From NCBI RefSeq assembly GCF_014637085.1, contig NZ_BMEU01000006.1, positions 107,389 through 171,388 on the forward strand: 64,000 nucleotides of DNA, written 5' to 3'. Below the pieces are notes generated by a model. It saw nothing but the letters and a program-made list of their open reading frames with translations, ran no database searches and was not told where the DNA came from. This DNA comes from Comamonas phosphati. Its GTDB lineage: Bacteria; Pseudomonadota; Gammaproteobacteria; Burkholderiales; Burkholderiaceae_C. Position 1 is the first letter of the stretch; each line of letters starts with the position of its first letter. This document shows positions 60,799-64,000 of this stretch, in pieces. The translations under genes were made by a program, and so were the position numbers.

Positions 60799-61812
60799 TT
60801 AAGCGGCTTTCTTTTTGCCTGTTGTGCGGTGTTTTTTGCCAACCAACGAAACTGCGTTTTTCAGCGTCTTAGTTGCCAGATGGCTGTAGCGCTTGGTGCT
60901 GATTGCCGACTTGTGGCCCAGCACACCGCCCACGGTATAGAGATCGACCCCGGCATTGATCATTTCGCTGGCCGTGCTGTGGCGCAGGTCGTGCAGCCGG
61001 GCATGTCCATACCCTGCTGCTCGAGCTCCAGCCTTGAATGTCTTGCTCACGGTCCACTTTGTGGGGCGAACCGGCCACAGCGCAGGATTGCGGACAATGT
61101 GGGCCACCCTGGGATGGATGGGCACAGCGCGCGGCATGCCGTTTTTCGTGTGCTGGCCGTCCAGCTCGAACACATCGCCGTTGTGGTGAACCTGTGCCAG
61201 TCCGACCTCGGCCGCCCGCATGCCGTTGTAAAACGCGATACGGATCGCAGCACGCGCCCCGCCTGGCGGGATCTAGCGGCAGATTTTCAGAAACTCCAGA
61301 CGACCCAGGTAAACGTGCCTCTCGTTGTGCACCTTCGGCATGCTGACACGGTCGGCGGGATTGCTGTCGCCAAGGCCAGGGTGCTTCCATGCGTAGCGGC
61401 AGGCCGCCCTAATGTATGCTAGGCGGTTGCGCACGGTGGCTGCCGCCATGGGCTTTTTGTTTTCGTCCACGGGCTTGTAGCTCAGCGCAATGGCCGGCAG
61501 GGCTGAAAATGGCTTCCCGGAATAGGCGCTGTAGCAGGCCTTGAGCTCGCGCACCTTGTTCTCAAAGCTCTTGAGCGCCGGCGCGTGATGCTTCAGATAC
61601 AGCAGCACGGCGTCCTCGACCAGTGGCTCTGGCTTGTTGACACCAGTTGCAACCACGTGGAGGCGCTTTGTTTCTTCGAGGTCGAATTTTTGGGCTTCCG
61701 CCCTGGAGTAGCCCTTCGGAAGAAGTCGGCTAGCCCGCTGCCGCTGGCCCGCAATAACCTGGTCGAACTCAAAGCGCCAACGCTGGTTGCGGGTGTCGAA
61801 ACGGATCGGCAT
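60799..61812 (-). pseudogene. Prophage tyrosine integrase with an in-frame amber codon
   Basis: Two open frames in the same phase (61273-61812 and 60799-61221) read one 337-codon integrase. The first half has the arm and core-binding domains. The second has catalytic Arg (NGMRAAEV), HDLRHSTAS and the tyrosine in STKRYSHLA. A TAG at 61273-61275, after LEFLKICR, splits it. A single base change would restore it. It lies beside tRNA-Lys, its likely target. Confidence 0.85.
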
Positions 61813-61958
61813 GATTTTTTGTACTCCTCAATGTCGGCTTCTTCAAAGCGTACTGCGCTGCCAAAGCGATAGCAGTTCAGGCGCCCAGATTTTGCTAGTT
61901 CGTAAACAGTACGCTCGCTGAGCCCCAATAGGCTGGCAACGGCTTTTGCGTCAAGCAT
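61593..61958 (-). CDS. Helix-turn-helix excisionase-like protein
   Basis: A 121-residue frame from ATG 61958 with GGAG upstream. Residues 1-55 form an excisionase-type winged helix (DAKAVASLLGLSERTVYELA, GSAVRFEEADIEEYKKS). The rest overlaps the integrase 5' end in another frame and is low-complexity; such overlaps occur in related prophages. It would direct excision together with the integrase. Confidence 0.72.
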   Translation of the reverse strand: MLDAKAVASLLGLSERTVYELAKSGRLNCYRFGSAVRFEEADIEEYKKSCRSVSTPATSVGALSSTRLLRASGSGLADFFRRATPGRKPKNSTSKKQSASTWLQLVSTSQSHWSRTPCCCI

Positions 61959-62084
61959 TGGAGTTCTCCATGAAAAAGCCGCCTCGGTGGGCGGCTGGTG
62001 TTCGGTGTCTTCTGGCCATGGCCGGCGCTTGTCGCGGCGCTGGCGCGATCGTCGGGATGCGAGGGACATAGGCTCAAAAACGAA

Positions 62085-62108
62085 GAACCCCGCTTGAGGG
62101 CGGGGTTC
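62085..62108 (-). terminator. Terminator of the small prophage gene
   Basis: GAACCCCGC and GCGGGGTTC form a 9-bp stem with six-base loop; the minus strand continues to TTCGTTTTTGAG. Confidence 0.7.
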
Positions 62109-62127
62109 GGAGGTTGGGTATAGATCT

Positions 62128-62313
62128 TTACGGGGTCTTGACTCTACCGCGATAGTTCAGATCGGTGGCCGAGTAGTTTTCACGTTTGCGCCAGTCCATT
62201 TGAATCGGGCCAGCATGCTCGGGGGGATAGGTGATTCGCTCTTGCTCTCTCTGGAGTTCCCAGCGTTTCGGTTCCACGATGTGGCGAACGCCGGTCTCTT
62301 TGCTCTGACTCAT
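62128..62313 (-). CDS. Small prophage protein
   Basis: A 61-residue frame, charged and without membrane segments (PKRWELQREQERITYP, DWRKRENYSATDLNY). GAGGG lies nine bases before the ATG and a terminator follows the stop, which supports a real gene. No family recognised. Confidence 0.5.
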   Translation of the reverse strand: MSQSKETGVRHIVEPKRWELQREQERITYPPEHAGPIQMDWRKRENYSATDLNYRGRVKTP

Positions 62314-62389
62314 GTGAGAGGTGCCCTCAATTAAGTTTCCGATCCTGTTTGAAACGGTACAGGGATAAGCAGTGCCCGTCCAGTATGAC

Positions 62390-62522
62390 CTATTGCTGCT
62401 GCCCCTGGGCTGCTATGGCGGCGTCGATGGCTTCGTTGATCTGCGCGCTGAAAACTTCGCCACTGTCGATGCAACGCCAGTCGTTGCGCTCTGGCTCATA
62501 GACGGATAGGAACTTGCATTCT
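62390..62522 (-). pseudogene. C-terminal fragment of an unknown prophage gene
   Basis: The minus strand reads about 42 plausible residues (FLSVYEPERNDWRCIDSGEV, then an Ala/Gln-rich tail) to a stop at 62390. Upstream of 62522 the frame is antisense to the capsid fragment. Family unknown. Confidence 0.35.
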
Positions 62523-62546
62523 GCCCCGAGAGGAGGCAGGCAAGCT

Positions 62547-62757
62547 ATGTCTCTTTTCGATATGAAGGTCTTCAACCAGTACCTGAAGGCCGCAATCATC
62601 GAAACCCTGGCCCAGGATGTGGCCAAGTTCAATGCCGCTTCGGCCGCCTCCATCCAGCTGGCCACCCAGAGCATCGATGGCGACTTCCTGCAGGAATCGT
62701 TCTGGGTCGGCATTCACAGTGCCCAGCGCCGCGTGGATCGCTATGCCGAACTTGTCG
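62547..62757 (+). pseudogene. N-terminal fragment of a phage major capsid protein
   Basis: GAGGAGG precedes ATG 62547. About 68 residues (SLFDMKVFNQYLKAAIIETL, DFLQESFWVGIHSAQRRVDR) look like the start of a siphophage capsid protein. After DRYAE the similarity stops. The remaining 250 or so residues are lost by deletion. Confidence 0.6.
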
Positions 62758-62799
62758 GCATCCTGCAGGTGACCGTATTCGCGTGGCTGCATCTGCTGC

Positions 62800-62963
62800 C
62801 AGCACCTTCTCGATGGAGGGTGTTAATTCCACCAATGTTGACCGCTTCCCACCACGACCAAGAAATGGTCAACAACGTGTCTCTGGCCCTGCAGGGCGAG
62901 ATCATGCGCGCAGTCGTCATCGCCTATATCGGCGAGCAGACAGGCGCCCGCCTGGGAAACTAA
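62800..62963 (+). pseudogene. C-terminal fragment of a phage tail assembly chaperone (G-like)
   Basis: In the frame that stops at 62963 the last about 45 residues (HHDQEMVNNVSLALQGEIMR, AYIGEQTGARLGN) resemble the end of a tail chaperone. The frame runs open to the capsid fragment only through a join. It ends with a G_GGA_AAC slippery heptamer right before its TAA stop, as in lambda-type G/GT genes. Confidence 0.55.
62954..62960 (+). promoter_or_regulatory. -1 ribosomal frameshift heptamer GGGAAAC
   Basis: In the zero frame the codons read CTG GGA AAC TAA, the X_XXY_YYZ phase required for -1 slippage. Shifting by -1 enters the frame of the DUF1799-like protein (KLKAVARAIYQREPTAQEM). Confidence 0.7.
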
Positions 62964-63270
62964 AGGCCGTGGCCCGCGCCATCTACCAGCGCGAGCCAAC
63001 GGCGCAGGAGATGGCGGCGGTCGGCCTGATGCCAGGGGACTTTGAGCCGGAAGTGGTTGAGGTATGGCCCGACAACCTGCCGGCTCTAGACCTTTGGGAC
63101 AGGGTGGCGACCAGTGGCGCATGGGCTTCAATGGACCGGTTGCGCTGGATCTGATCCCTGTTTTCCGCGAGCTCGACCGCATGGAGCTGGAGCGCGAGGA
63201 CTACGACTCGCTGCTGGCTGACGTCAGGATCATGGCGGCTGCGGCTATGGGGGAGATGAGGGCAGAGTAG
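62960..63270 (+). pseudogene. DUF1799-like tail protein (T-like) with a 1-base frameshift
   Basis: From the slip site the -1 frame reads AIYQREPTAQEMAAVGLMPG, VVEVWPDNLPALDLWDRVAT, then goes out of frame. The next frame continues QWRMGFNGPVALDLIPVFRE to a stop at 63270. One missing C before CAGTGG near 63113 explains it. DUF1799 proteins follow tail chaperones in siphophages. Confidence 0.6.
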
Positions 63271-63325
63271 CGCCTGAGATTCAGGCTCTGCCAATCGTCT
63301 TCACCAGAAGTAATCTTGCTCCAAG

Positions 63326-63458
63326 TTATTCCAGCGTCTGGACAACCCCGCGCACAACACCCTGTGGTGCTACGACTTCAAGGCCACGCCCGGCTACCGC
63401 GTGCGCGTCATCAGCATGGAGCCCGACGGTGACCTGAAGGGCGCCAAGGTCATCCGCA
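63326..63458 (+). pseudogene. Fragment of a phage tail/host-specificity protein
   Basis: About 44 residues ([39 protein letters not shown]) resemble a J/TipJ-like tail tip protein segment. Both ends are cut; on the right it joins an IS fragment near 63460. Confidence 0.4.
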
Positions 63459-63461
63459 GGG

Positions 63462-63706
63462 CCTCGCCGGTCGTGATGCCTTCGCGCACGCCGGCATCGA
63501 CCTCGGCACGCTTGACCCATTCGTTCAAGGTCTGCGGCACGCAGCCAATCTTGGGCGCGATGGATTCGATGGCTGCCCACAACGACGGGTACTCCCCACG
63601 GTGCTCCTGCACCATCCTCACCGCGCGCTCGCGGACCTCGGGCGAGAATTTGTTCGACTTCTTCATGAAACCCCTTGAAGTTTGTCCAACTTCTGGGGGC
63701 AGTTCA
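63462..63706 (-). mobile_element. IS3-family remnant with OrfA start
   Basis: From ATG 63666 the minus strand reads the OrfA N-terminus ([20 protein letters not shown], then [20 protein letters not shown]), broken after GITTGEA near 63462. The terminal sequence TGTCCAACTTCTGGGGGCAG with TTCA is at 63683-63706. Confidence 0.75.
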
Positions 63707-63909
63707 AACCCGGGGCGATTCAGATATGCCATTAGCGATGGCCCATGGGAACGCATCAAAGACTTGCTGCCCGGCCAGGTGGGCCAACCAGGAGCGACTG
63801 CGCGTGACAACCGGCTGTTCATCGATGCGGTGCTCTACCGTTACCGCGCTGGCATTGCCTGGCGTGACCTGCCTGCGCGCTTTGGCGACTTTTGAACCGC
63901 CCCGGGTTT
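63706..63909 (+). mobile_element. IS5-family transposase fragment between inverted repeats
   Basis: 63723-63895 reads the start of an IS5-type transposase ([36 protein letters not shown]) that stops after FGDF. AAACCCGGGGCGATTCA (63706-63722) and TGAACCGCCCCGGGTTT (63893-63909) are inverted repeats matching at 16 of 17 positions, so this may be an internally deleted element or nested IS ends. Confidence 0.6.
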
Positions 63910-64000
63910 CGTGGAGGCTGTTTGGTTTAAGTCAGGCCACCACCGTGGAGACCTGACTGGCGAGATGCCGGTAGTAGTTTGCCTCAGCTTGTGCCGGAGG
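63910..64000. other. Right edge, IS-like sequence
   Basis: Continues from an IS-type end (CGTGGAGGCTGTTTGG). No gene can be assigned before the window stops. Confidence 0.35.

Overview
The window looks like a chromosomal segment of a betaproteobacterium of the Comamonadaceae (Comamonas/Delftia/Acidovorax type). This rests on high GC with strong G/C third positions, on the gene orders thrS-infC-rpmI-rplT-pheS-pheT-ihfA-merR, mltG-tmk-holB-pilZ-tatD and tolB-pal-cpoB-tcdA, and on protein sequences remembered from that family. No database search was possible, so family names are recognitions from sequence.

Layout. (1) 1-4350: a mobile module on the minus strand with a cysteine-rich protein, a large serine recombinase, a ParB-like protein and a RepB-type ParB-like protein. 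The last three are coupled by ATGA overlaps. (2) 4350-11120: a patchwork of gene wreckage around one intact system. Two divergent genes (SMC-like ATPase, type III restriction/helicase subunit) are fused by a deletion near 5520. A second, similar join lies near 10640 between another ATPase tail and a phage gene. Between them sits an AT-richer operon of HNH endonuclease, small middle component and DUF2326 ATPase, which reads as an ABC-three-component (ABC-3C) conflict system. (3) 11145-17110: housekeeping and iron genes: YccA, a GlcG/HbpS protein, bfd-tonB-exbB-exbD and hemP with Fur-like sites, a SWIB protein and an EamA transporter. (4) 17250-19740: isocitrate lyase with palindromic operators, then a LysR/ACMSD gene fusion remnant. 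(5) 19740-28800: translation block (thrS, infC, rpmI, rplT, pheS, pheT), ihfA, a MerR regulator, tRNA-Pro and tRNA-Arg. thrS has a threonine-rich leader peptide with a classical attenuator, and infC appears to start at AUA. (6) 28900-60640: conserved chromosomal genes: M14 peptidase, RhlE-like helicase, EttA, DUF1631, P1 peptidase, DUF72, Tex, HDOD, an AI-2E/GAF fusion, Fe-alcohol dehydrogenase, esterase, thioesterase-GNAT fusion, YgfZ, mltG-tmk-holB-pilZ-tatD-ankyrin, MsbA, tolB-pal-cpoB-tcdA. Four copies of a ~100-bp repeat sit directly after stop codons. (7) 60698-64000: tRNA-Lys with a decayed prophage beside it (integrase with an in-frame amber codon, excisionase, capsid, tail chaperone and tail fragments), ending in nested IS fragments.

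Most interesting points: the ABC-3C operon with a 13-threonine HNH amino terminus; the complete-looking thrS attenuator; a GGGAAAC frameshift site preserved in a dead prophage; a palindromic repeat inserted in frame in an HDOD gene; and the same-strand repeats after stop codons.
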